In this document: piece after piece, positions 1 to 5,036 of the stretch
Layout of the letters: each line of letters starts with the position of its first letter
Numbering within the stretch: position 1 is the first letter of the stretch
DNA from: Deltaproteobacteria bacterium
GTDB taxonomy: Bacteria > Myxococcota_A > UBA9160 > JAFDET01
Direction: 5' to 3'
Length of the DNA: 5,036 nucleotides
Assembly: GCA_019310195.1 (NCBI GenBank)
Contig: JAFDET010000245.1
Coordinates: 1-5,036, forward strand
The notes under the pieces: generated by a model
The model's input: the letters and a program-made list of their open reading frames with translations, nothing else
What the model was told of the DNA's origin: nothing
Database searches by the model: none
Made by a program: the position numbers and the translations under genes

Positions 1-746
1 AGCACCAGGGCGGCCGCACCCAGCACGAGGAAGTAGCTCGCCGTCAGCAGCGCGGCCTGGGCCACGGAGTCCTGGAGCCGCAGGCCGCGCGCCGCGCGAT
101 AGCCCGGTAGCAACAGATAGAGCCCCACGGGCAGCGCCGCCGTCGCCGCAGGCTGTTTGATCAGGAAGGCGATTGCGAGCAGGACGCCGGCTCCGGCCAG
201 CTCCGGGCGCAGCCTTGAGCGGCTGGCACGGAACGCGACGTAGAGCGCCCAGACGATGGGCAGGTTCAGCATCACCTCGCCGTTCAGGGCGAGGTTCACC
301 CAGTCGCTGCGGGTGCTGGCGATGCTGTAGAGGAGTGCGGCGGCGAGCCCGGCCTCTCGCGAGAAGAGCTGCTTGCCGATCGCGTAGAGGCCCAGCATCG
401 TGGCCAGGATCCAGCCCACCGCGACCGCGTGAAAGGGAGCCCAGGCGTAGGGGCCCACCGTCCGGAAGATCGCCGCGTAGGTCCAGAAGATGCCGGGGGG
501 CCGGCGATCGAGGGCATCCTCGTACACGGTTCCCCCGAAGAGGATCTCGTGGGCCACCACCGCGTAGCCGCCCTCGTCGTCCAGCGTCATCGGGTGGAGG
601 AGCGCCGGCAGGCGCAATAACACCGTCAAGAGAATCAGCAGGATCCAGGCGTTACGGGGGGATCGGAGCATGCGGGCAAGGCCCTTCATCGGTCCAGCAG
701 TGGGGCGACGGCGAAGCATAGCCGCCGCTGGACGGCTGCACGGCAT
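1..746 (-). CDS. GT39/ArnT-like membrane glycosyltransferase, C-terminus cut by window edge
   Basis: An open minus-strand frame runs without a stop from an ATG at 746 off the left edge (248 codons seen; family members are usually 450-600). Numbering from that ATG, a basic N-terminus is followed by a membrane segment (about 33-50). A first outer loop carries the acidic motif DDEGGY (56-61), then RRPPGIFW (81-88). Further hydrophobic segments lie at about 106-124, 131-146, 158-173, 184-197, 201-214 and 231-248, with LNGE at 154-157 and a KQP turn at 197-199. The acidic first-loop motif and following PPG segment are typical of GT-C enzymes of the PMT/ArnT type, which transfer sugars from polyprenyl-phosphate donors on the periplasmic side of the inner membrane. 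Acceptor and sugar cannot be told. The start at 746 has GGAGAGG seven bases upstream. In-frame ATGs at 719, 689 and 671 are alternatives that all keep the first membrane segment. Confidence 0.85.
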   Translation of the reverse strand, partial: MPCSRPAAAMLRRRPTAGPMKGLARMLRSPRNAWILLILLTVLLRLPALLHPMTLDDEGGYAVVAHEILFGGTVYEDALDRRPPGIFWTYAAIFRTVGPYAWAPFHAVAVGWILATMLGLYAIGKQLFSREAGLAAALLYSIASTRSDWVNLALNGEVMLNLPIVWALYVAFRASRSRLRPELAGAGVLLAIAFLIKQPAATAALPVGLYLLLPGYRAARGLRLQDSVAQAALLTASYFLVLGAAALV

Positions 747-785
747 GGGATAGCCTCTCCAAGTCCTTCGGGAGGGGGGGGTGAG
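747..785. promoter_or_regulatory. Divergent leader with two opposed ribosome binding sites
   Basis: This gap lies between the likely starts of the GT39-type gene and the GT9-type gene. On the minus strand GGAGAGG (754-760) sits 7 bases before the ATG at 746. On the plus strand GGAGG (771-775) sits 10 bases before the ATG at 786. The gap is too short for two conventional promoters, so either promoters lie inside the coding regions, transcripts overlap at their 5' ends, or the minus gene starts further in (719 or 689). No convincing -35/-10 pair is visible. Confidence 0.55.
774..781. repeat. Eight-G homopolymer between ribosome binding site and start of the GT9 gene
   Basis: Eight consecutive G bases follow the A of the GGGA core of the plus-strand ribosome binding site and end four bases before the ATG at 786. 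Length change by slipped-strand pairing would alter the spacing between binding site and start codon. Slippage itself is inference. The run is seen directly. Confidence 0.9.
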
Positions 786-1994
786 ATGAGGCCGGATGCC
801 ATCGCGCGGGCGGACCGCTGGCTGGCGAAGCCCCTGTGCGCCGTACTCTCGGGCTTCGACCGCCTGCGGCGACTGGGGCAGCGGCCCGCACCCCGCCAGC
901 CCCGCCGCATCGTGTTCGTGAAGCTCATCGAGATGGGCTCCACGGTGCTGGCCTGCCCGGCGTTCGCCGAGGCCGAGAAGCTGGTTGGACGAGACAACCT
1001 GTTCATTCTCGTGTTCGCGCCCAACCGGGCCATCCTGGACGTGCTGCCCTACTTCCGCCCCGAGAACGTGATCGCAGTGGAGGAGCGCAACCTGGCCGTG
1101 TTCGCGGTGAGCCTGCTGCGCGCGCTGCTGCGCCTGTGGCGGGAGGGAGTGGACACCGCCATCGACATGGAGGGACTCACCAGCGCGTCGGCGGTGGTGA
1201 CCTACCTGACCGGCGCCCGGCGCCGGGTGGGCTTCTACAACTTCACCAGCCAGGGCCCCTACCGCGGGCGCCTCTTCACGAACGAGCTCAACTACGGCTT
1301 CTCGCATCACGTGAGCAAGCAGTTCCTCGCTCTGGTGCACTCGGCGGCGAGCGACGGCGACGGCGCACCGCTCTTGAAGGAGCGCATCCCCGACGAGCGC
1401 ATCGAGTTGCCCCGCTTCGTGCCGACGGAGGCCGAGTCCGCCGCGGTAGCCGCGCTGGTGGGATCCTGCGACGGACCGCTGGTGCTCCTGAATCCGAACT
1501 GCAGCGATCTGCTCCCGCTGCGCCGCTGGCCGACGCAGCGCTTCGTCGAGCTGGGACGCCGCCTGCTCGACGAGCAGCCCGATGCGCGCATCGTGGTGAC
1601 CGGAGCTCCCAACGAGGAGGAGGAGGCGGAGGCGGTGGCGCGGCGCATCGACCCGGAGCGCGCGCGGTCGCTGGCCGGACGGACCACGCTGCGCCAGCTC
1701 CTGGTCCTCTACGACATGGCGGACGTGCTCGTCTCCAACGACAGCGGACCCGTGCACTTCGCCGCGCTCACGGCGATTCCGGTCGTCGCCCTCTACGGAC
1801 CCGAAACGCCGCATCTATACGGGCCGCTCTCGACCCGCGCCAAGGCCCTCTCCGCGGGGCTCATGTGCAGCCCCTGCGTCAACATCTTGAACCACCGCAT
1901 GTCGCCCTGCCGCGACAACCAGTGCATGCAGCAGCTCTCGGTGGATCAGGTGTTGTCCGCTACGCGAGAGCTTCTGGCCGCTCCGCCGGCGTAG
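786..1994 (+). CDS. GT9 heptosyltransferase-family glycosyltransferase
   Basis: A complete 402-residue protein of GT9 type (ADP-heptose:LPS heptosyltransferase family), expected to be cytoplasmic or on the inner-membrane face and to add a heptose or other sugar to a lipid-linked core. The N-terminal Rossmann half begins with RRIVFVKL (40-47) and EMGSTVLACPAF (49-60), the place where classic members read GDVLLTTPAL. The second half has LLNPN (234-238), a basic RRWP (246-249), and the donor-binding signature SNDSGPVHFAAL (317-328) followed by PVVALYGPETPHLYGP. Near the C-terminus are four cysteines at 361, 364, 375 and 380, matching the CSPC...C...C tail common in the family. About 40 extra residues precede the first strand, with an amphipathic stretch at 12-30 that might touch the membrane. 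The usual catalytic Asp of the GDV loop seems replaced by Ser52 (alignment by eye). The ATG has GGAGG ten bases upstream. The 3' end overlaps the convergent gene by 35 bp. Exact sugar and acceptor are unknown. Confidence 0.93.
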   Translation: MRPDAIARADRWLAKPLCAVLSGFDRLRRLGQRPAPRQPRRIVFVKLIEMGSTVLACPAFAEAEKLVGRDNLFILVFAPNRAILDVLPYFRPENVIAVEERNLAVFAVSLLRALLRLWREGVDTAIDMEGLTSASAVVTYLTGARRRVGFYNFTSQGPYRGRLFTNELNYGFSHHVSKQFLALVHSAASDGDGAPLLKERIPDERIELPRFVPTEAESAAVAALVGSCDGPLVLLNPNCSDLLPLRRWPTQRFVELGRRLLDEQPDARIVVTGAPNEEEEAEAVARRIDPERARSLAGRTTLRQLLVLYDMADVLVSNDSGPVHFAALTAIPVVALYGPETPHLYGPLSTRAKALSAGLMCSPCVNILNHRMSPCRDNQCMQQLSVDQVLSATRELLAAPPA

Positions 1995-2871
1995 CTGCAG
2001 CCGGCGCGCGGCGCAGAACGCCCAGCGCCAGCCAGCCCAGCGGGATCCAGATCCAGAAGGTGGCGAGCCGGAAGCCCAGCACCACCAGGGCCAGGTGCTC
2101 CAGGGGCACGTCCATCCAGCGCAGCGAGGCGCCCAGCAGCCCGTCGGTGACGCCCACACCGCCGGGGGCACCGCTCGACGCTCCCAGCACCGCCGACAGC
2201 GCCGATGCCAGCACGGACTCCGCGGGCCCCGCGCCGCCGGGGAGCGCGCGCACCAGCAGCCAGAAGGCCAGGCCGTGGGTGAGCCAGGCGCCGGCTTCCA
2301 GGGCCACGATGCCGAAGCTGGCCGGGCGCCACCAGAAGTCGCGGGGCAGCTCGAAGCGGGTGCCGCGCAGCCAGCCCGCCGCCAGGCGCCCCGCCGCAAG
2401 TCCGACAGCGGTCACCGCCAGCGCCGCCGGCAGCGAGGCCAATGGCACGCGCGTCCAGACCAGCGCGCCCGTCACCAGCGCGGCGACCGACAGCAGGTCC
2501 AAGGCGAACGTGGCCGCCTCGGCCTGCAGGCAGGGCGCGGCGTGAGCGCGCCCCAGGGCGACGAAGCGGTCGGGCCGAATCAGCCGCGACAGCTGCGCCG
2601 GAAGCAGCAGACCCGCCCGCATGGAGAGGCAGGCCGCCGCACCCCAGCGGTCGAAGGCGCGCACACCGAAGCGCGTGTAGACCCACATGGCCGCCAGCGC
2701 CTCGAAGGCCACGTCGAGGACGGCCAGCGCGAGGACACCCGGCAGCACGCCGGCGTGGTCGCGCCAGTAGGCGACGGCGCCTTCCCAGTCCCCGCGCGCG
2801 AACTCGAATACGCCGTACGCCGTCAGTGCGGCGAGCAAGGCGAAGGCCGCGATCCGGCTGATGTTGCGCAA
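1960..2871 (-). CDS. LPG_synthase_TM / UPF0104 family integral membrane protein (YbhN/AglD-like)
   Basis: A 303-residue, mostly hydrophobic protein with about seven to eight predicted membrane segments (about 7-22, 42-63, 76-91, 118-138, 144-166, 184-208, 217-231, 256-285). The C-terminal motif GAPGGVGVTDGLLGASL (234-250) followed by VVLGFRLATFWIWIPLGWLAL (263-283) matches the PGGxGxxE/DG...R.xTFW.P pattern of the family that includes the MprF flippase region, YbhN and archaeal AglD. LLLPAQLSRLIRP (88-100) fits the family's central PxxxxxLxR region. No soluble aminoacyl-transferase domain is attached, so it is not a full MprF. Members are linked to lipid or polyprenyl-linked sugar handling, which fits the neighbouring glycosyltransferases, but the exact role is not known. 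The start is TTG at 2871 with GAGG six bases upstream. No ATG or GTG lies between the upstream in-frame stop (2935-2937) and this codon. The stop at 1960 lies inside the convergent GT9 gene. Confidence 0.87.
   Translation of the reverse strand: MRNISRIAAFALLAALTAYGVFEFARGDWEGAVAYWRDHAGVLPGVLALAVLDVAFEALAAMWVYTRFGVRAFDRWGAAACLSMRAGLLLPAQLSRLIRPDRFVALGRAHAAPCLQAEAATFALDLLSVAALVTGALVWTRVPLASLPAALAVTAVGLAAGRLAAGWLRGTRFELPRDFWWRPASFGIVALEAGAWLTHGLAFWLLVRALPGGAGPAESVLASALSAVLGASSGAPGGVGVTDGLLGASLRWMDVPLEHLALVVLGFRLATFWIWIPLGWLALGVLRRAPAAATPAERPEALA
1984..2006. repeat. Short inverted repeat spanning the GT9 stop codon
   Basis: CGCCGGC (1984-1990) and GCCGGCG (2000-2006) form a 7-bp perfect stem around a 9-base loop that contains the TAG of the GT9 gene. 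There is no T-run after it, so an intrinsic terminator is doubtful. It also lies inside coding sequence of the opposite-strand gene, and such stems arise by chance in GC-rich DNA. Confidence 0.3.
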
Positions 2872-2881
2872 CCCTTCCCTC
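2872..2881 (-). promoter_or_regulatory. Ribosome binding site that supports a TTG start
   Basis: Read on the minus strand, GAGGGAAGGG directly precedes TTG at 2871-2869. GAGG is six bases from the start codon, an ideal spacing. Because no ATG or GTG is available in frame nearby, this purine-rich block decides the unusual start of the UPF0104-type gene. Confidence 0.65.
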
Positions 2882-3033
2882 GACCACTTCTCGGCGTGCA
2901 GCGGGCGGCCGCGTTGTCCGGCCCCAGGGCTCGGCTACCTTGCCGCCACGCGGAACGCGATCCCGTAGCGAACCCGCCGGCGATCCGCTCGCCCGGCGAA
3001 ACCCCGAGCAAACAGGATGGTAGTCGATTCGCC
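2882..3033. promoter_or_regulatory. Divergent intergenic region between the UPF0104-type and aminotransferase genes
   Basis: This is the longest non-coding gap in the window and the natural place for promoters of both flanking genes. A weak plus-strand candidate is TTGTCC (2914-2919), 16 bases, then TACCTT (2936-2941). It would give a leader of about 85 bases. An imperfect stem, CGCCGGCGA (2975-2983) with TCGCCCGGCG (2989-2998) and one bulged base, lies in that leader. No clear minus-strand promoter or recognisable operator was found. The promoter call is a guess from sequence match alone. Confidence 0.35.
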
Positions 3034-4233
3034 ATGGCCATTGCGCGACAGCGGATCCACCTGCCGCCGCGAGCCTGGCGCCGCGCCCTGGCCGCGTGGC
3101 GCGGCGGCCGCCTCTGGGAGGGCGAGGCCACGGCGCGCTTCGAGGCCGCCTTCGCCGCGGCCGTAGGCGTCGAGCACGCCGTTGCGATCCCGTCGGGCCG
3201 CGCCGGCCTGCTCTTCCTGCTGGAGGCGCTGGAGCTCGAGCCCGGCTCCGAGGTGATCTGCTGCGCCTTCGGCTACCCGGTGGTCCCCTACCTGGTGCGG
3301 GAGCGCGGCTTCGACCTGCGGCTGGTGGACTGCGAGCCGCGCACGCTGGGCATGGACCCGGCGGCACTGGCGGAGGCCCTCTCCGACCGCACCAAGGCGG
3401 TGATCGCGACGCACCTCTACGGCGTGCCCTGCCGCATTCGCGAGCTGTCGGAGCTCTGCGAAGCGCGGGGCGTGACACTGATCGAGGACTGCGCCCACTC
3501 CCTGGGCGCCTCGGTGGGCGGGCGGCCCACCGGCTCGATCGGGCGAGCGGGCTACTTCAGCTTCGAGACCTCGAAGATCGTCAACACCATGGGCGGCGGC
3601 ATGCTCACCACCGACGACGCGGAGCTGGCCGAACGGCTGCGCAAGTGCGCTTCCTCCGAGCCGCCCCACGGAACGGCGTGGCTGCGCAAGCGGCTGACCA
3701 AGACCAGCTTCGAGACGCTGGTCACCCACCCGTGGGTTTTCAATCTGGCGGTCTATCCCGCCCTGCGTCTGGCGAGCTCCAAGGATCGCTTCGCGTCGGG
3801 CTACGCACCCGATGCGCTCACCACCGCCGGCCGGCTGGGCCGCTACTCCGCGTACCAGGCGGAGCTCGGTCTCGCCCAGCTGGGGGATGTCGAGAGGCGC
3901 GCCGAAGCGCGCCGGCGCAACGTGCACCGGCTTCGCGAACGGCTGCGCGGACAGGTCCCGTTCCAGGAGCCCGACGCGCCGGACGTGGTGCCCAACCCCA
4001 TGCTCTCCGCCGCGCTCTTCGAGGACATGCCGAGGGTGGCGCGCGAGCTGCTGGCCCGAGGCATCGACACCAAGCGCGACTACATGCGCGACTGCAGCGC
4101 GCTTCTCGACCAGCCGGGCCACTTCCCTGTGGCGGTGCGCGCCGACCGCCAGGTACTGCACCTCCCGGCGCACCCGGAGCTGAGCGAGCAGGACATGGAC
4201 CGCATCGCCGCCGCCGTCGCGGATGTGCTGTAG
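3034..4233 (+). CDS. DegT/DnrJ/EryC1/StrS-family PLP-dependent aminotransferase
   Basis: A 399-residue fold-type I PLP enzyme of the sugar aminotransferase family, normally 360-400 residues. Such enzymes transfer an amino group, usually from glutamate, to a keto-sugar nucleotide. Visible landmarks: the phosphate-binding SGRAGLLFLLEAL (54-66); THLYG (126-130); IEDCAHSLGA (150-159), with Asp152 expected to pair with the PLP ring nitrogen and His155 next to it; FSFETSK (175-181), with Lys181 the expected Schiff-base lysine, followed by a Gly-rich MGGGM; and the C-terminal LHLPAHPELSEQ (375-386). Because the lysine is present, a ColD-type 3-dehydratase, which has His there, is unlikely. The usual GYNxR segment is not recognisable. 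Instead a longer, partly hydrophobic stretch (about 222-250) leads to RYSAYQAELGLAQL (270-283). The ATG at 3034 has only a poor ribosome binding site (AGGA 16 bases away), but no other in-frame start is better. The frame stays open far upstream, antisense to the neighbouring gene, which is not taken as coding. Confidence 0.92.
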   Translation: MAIARQRIHLPPRAWRRALAAWRGGRLWEGEATARFEAAFAAAVGVEHAVAIPSGRAGLLFLLEALELEPGSEVICCAFGYPVVPYLVRERGFDLRLVDCEPRTLGMDPAALAEALSDRTKAVIATHLYGVPCRIRELSELCEARGVTLIEDCAHSLGASVGGRPTGSIGRAGYFSFETSKIVNTMGGGMLTTDDAELAERLRKCASSEPPHGTAWLRKRLTKTSFETLVTHPWVFNLAVYPALRLASSKDRFASGYAPDALTTAGRLGRYSAYQAELGLAQLGDVERRAEARRRNVHRLRERLRGQVPFQEPDAPDVVPNPMLSAALFEDMPRVARELLARGIDTKRDYMRDCSALLDQPGHFPVAVRADRQVLHLPAHPELSEQDMDRIAAAVADVL

Positions 4234-4250
4234 CGGCAGGAGCCTGCCGC
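4233..4250. repeat. Perfect inverted repeat right after the aminotransferase stop
   Basis: GCGGCAGG (4233-4240) and CCTGCCGC (4243-4250) are exact reverse complements around two central bases, beginning on the last base of the stop codon and ending three bases before the ribosome binding site of the methyltransferase. As RNA it would be a strong hairpin with a small loop. Without a T-run it is more likely an mRNA-stabilising or partial-attenuation element, an operator-like dyad, or a copy of a dispersed REP-type palindrome, than a classical terminator. Confidence 0.7.
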
Positions 4251-4253
4251 ACC

Positions 4254-4257
4254 GGAG
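4254..4257 (+). promoter_or_regulatory. Ribosome binding site of the methyltransferase gene
   Basis: GGAG lies eight bases before the ATG at 4266, within a purine-only stretch. Its spacing is near ideal. It sits just past the inverted repeat, so the hairpin could influence ribosome access. Confidence 0.75.
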
Positions 4258-4265
4258 AGAGAGGA

Positions 4266-4871
4266 ATGGACCGGAAGGCCTGGAACCAGCGTTATCGCTC
4301 GGTGGATCTCGTGTGGGGGACGGAGCCGAATCGCTTCGTCGCGGAGGCGCTGGGCGGGCGCGAGCCCGCGGGCCGCGCCCTCGATCTGGCTTGCGGAGAA
4401 GGGCGCAATGCCATCTGGCTGGCCAGACGAGGCTGGCGGGTGACGGGCGTCGACCTCTCCGACGTGGCGATCGAACGCGCGCGGAAGCTCGCGGCAGCGG
4501 AGGGAGTCGAGGCGGAGTGGGTCTGTGCGGACCTGACTTCCTACGAACCCGACCCGGAGGCCTTTGCCCTGGTGGTGATCTCCTACCTCCAGGTTCCGGA
4601 GGACGCGCGCCGGTCGGTGCTGAGCCATGCGGCTTCAGCGCTGGTTCCCGGTGGCGAGCTGTTCATGATCGGCCACGCGCGGCGAAACCTGACCGAGGGC
4701 GTCGGCGGGCCGCGCGACCCGGCAGTCCTGTGGGATCCCGACGAGATCCGGGCTGAGCTGGAAGGCGCAGGCTTCGGCGTCGAGCGCTGCGAGGAGGTCA
4801 TCCGCCGGGTAGAGGAAGAGGACGAGGCCCTGGAAGCAATCGACGTCTTGGCGGAAGCGAAGCGGACATAA
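4266..4871 (+). CDS. Class I SAM-dependent methyltransferase (TehB/Methyltransf_25-like)
   Basis: A complete 201-residue cytoplasmic methyltransferase. The start WNQRYRSVDLVWGTEPNRFV (6-25) is typical of small TehB-like members. Motif I is LDLACGEGRN (39-48), followed by VTGVDLS (59-65) with Asp63 at the end of strand 2 to hold the SAM ribose, then CADL (87-90) and the strand-4 region ALVVISYLQVP (101-111). LVPGGELFMIGH (126-137) forms strand 5 and GPRDPAVLWDPDEIRAEL (148-165) the substrate-side helix region. The substrate is not readable: a sugar, lipid or small toxic anion are all possible. It begins 32 bp after the aminotransferase stop on the same strand, so the two are probably cotranscribed, and a role in methylating the same glycan is possible but unproven. 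Glutamate-rich residues at 182-190 near the C-terminus look solvent-exposed. Confidence 0.9.
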   Translation: MDRKAWNQRYRSVDLVWGTEPNRFVAEALGGREPAGRALDLACGEGRNAIWLARRGWRVTGVDLSDVAIERARKLAAAEGVEAEWVCADLTSYEPDPEAFALVVISYLQVPEDARRSVLSHAASALVPGGELFMIGHARRNLTEGVGGPRDPAVLWDPDEIRAELEGAGFGVERCEEVIRRVEEEDEALEAIDVLAEAKRT

Positions 4872-4885
4872 CGCGGTTCCGGGTC

Positions 4886-4900
4886 CGGGCGCAGAGCCCG
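4886..4900. terminator. Possible small hairpin between convergent genes
   Basis: CGGGC (4886-4890) and GCCCG (4896-4900) can pair around a five-base loop in the 29-bp gap between the methyltransferase stop and the stop of the right-edge minus-strand gene. Position suits a shared terminator for convergent transcripts. The stem is short and there is no T-run on either strand, so support is weak. Confidence 0.25.
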
Positions 4901-5036
4901 CTAGGGACGGCGCTCACCCAGCTCGTTCGGCAGCTGCTCTCCGATCCCCTGGATCAAGTGCCCGGCCTCCAGGAAGACGGCCCCGAGCGCGAGAACGTCG
5001 ACTCCGGGCGTGCCGGAAACCGAGCACGGCCTGTAA
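4901..5036 (-). CDS. C-terminal end of an unidentified gene, 5' part outside the window
   Basis: On the minus strand one frame is open from the right edge to a TAG at 4903-4901, giving 44 residues. It includes the stretch SGTPGVDVLALGAVFLEAGH and ends NELGERRP. The third codon positions are overwhelmingly G or C, like the other genes here, and the composition is that of an ordinary protein rather than the Arg/Pro-rich look of shadow frames. The stop lies 29 bp from the convergent methyltransferase stop, a normal packing. I do not recognise the family. The Asp-Val-x-Ala-Leu-Gly segment faintly recalls protein-kinase subdomain IX or a TIM-barrel strand, but too little is visible to assign it. 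Confidence 0.5.
   Translation of the reverse strand, partial: YRPCSVSGTPGVDVLALGAVFLEAGHLIQGIGEQLPNELGERRP

Noticed and set aside
173..721. Plus-strand open frame opposite the GT-C gene
   Set aside because: Strongly Arg/Pro/Ser-rich product, whereas the opposite strand encodes membrane segments and the DDEGGY motif.
1611..1640. GAG-rich trinucleotide stretch inside the GT9 gene as a microsatellite
   Set aside because: Only four consecutive GAG codons, in a loop where the family often has acidic residues. Too short to claim as a variable repeat.
836..2545. Plus-strand open frame of about 569 codons overlapping the GT9 gene in another frame
   Set aside because: Its Arg/Ala/Pro-rich, low-complexity product overlaps a gene with clear GT9 motifs and then runs antisense to the UPF0104-type gene.
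2975..2998. Imperfect stem in the leader of the aminotransferase gene as a riboswitch or attenuator
   Set aside because: One short bulged stem with no conserved aptamer-like architecture, T-run or leader peptide. Stems of this size are common at this GC content.
2095..3033. Upstream in-frame extension of the aminotransferase frame, which would add about 313 residues
   Set aside because: It lies antisense to the well-supported UPF0104-type gene, is rich in Arg, Gln, Gly and Pro without recognisable domains, and the family starts where the ATG at 3034 places it.
1946..3478. Long minus-strand open frame of about 510 codons
   Set aside because: It is Arg/Ala/Gly/Pro-rich, crosses two supported genes in another frame and the intergenic region, and is a typical shadow frame of GC-rich DNA.
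2935..4173. Minus-strand open frame of about 412 codons opposite the aminotransferase
   Set aside because: It is the antisense mirror of a clearly conserved PLP enzyme and shows no domain of its own.
4901..5036. NadC-like or protein-kinase identity for the right-edge tail
   Set aside because: The resemblance rests on one short segment around GVDVLALGA, and the residues that follow do not continue either family's pattern.

Overview
The window is very GC-rich (roughly 70% by eye). It is densely packed with short intergenic gaps and a strong G/C bias at third codon positions. A GT9 (heptosyltransferase-type) gene suggests an LPS-making Gram-negative bacterium. Myxococcota or another GC-rich deltaproteobacteria-like lineage is a reasonable guess, but no phylogenetic marker is present, so this is low-confidence inference.

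Layout, left to right. (1) A minus-strand, polytopic GT39/ArnT-like (GT-C) glycosyltransferase runs off the left edge with its C-terminus missing. (2) It is divergent from a complete plus-strand GT9 heptosyltransferase-family gene. Only about 39 bp separate the best-supported starts, and that gap holds back-to-back ribosome binding sites and an eight-G run. (3) A minus-strand multi-pass membrane protein of the LPG_synthase_TM / UPF0104 (YbhN/AglD-like) family converges on the GT9 gene and overlaps its 3' end by 35 bp. It starts at a TTG. (4) After a 162-bp divergent intergenic region comes a plus-strand DegT/DnrJ/EryC1/StrS-family PLP aminotransferase. (5) A short gap carrying a perfect inverted repeat leads to a class I SAM-dependent methyltransferase, probably in the same transcript. 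(6) The right edge holds the last 44 codons of an unidentified minus-strand gene.

Together the genes look like part of a cell-surface glycan or glycolipid locus. An aminotransferase could make an amino-sugar, a cytoplasmic GT9 enzyme could extend a lipid-linked glycan, a UPF0104-type protein could help move or handle lipid at the membrane, and a periplasm-facing GT-C enzyme could use polyprenyl-phosphate sugars. The combination recalls aminoarabinose (Arn) logic, ArnB-like plus ArnT-like, but the other Arn genes are not in the window. I see no CRISPR array, tRNA, rRNA or insertion sequence. I do not see a demonstrably new system. The most unusual signals are the G8 run between the ribosome binding site and start codon of the GT9 gene, the divergent variants of the GT9 and DegT motifs, and the perfect dyad between the last two plus-strand genes.
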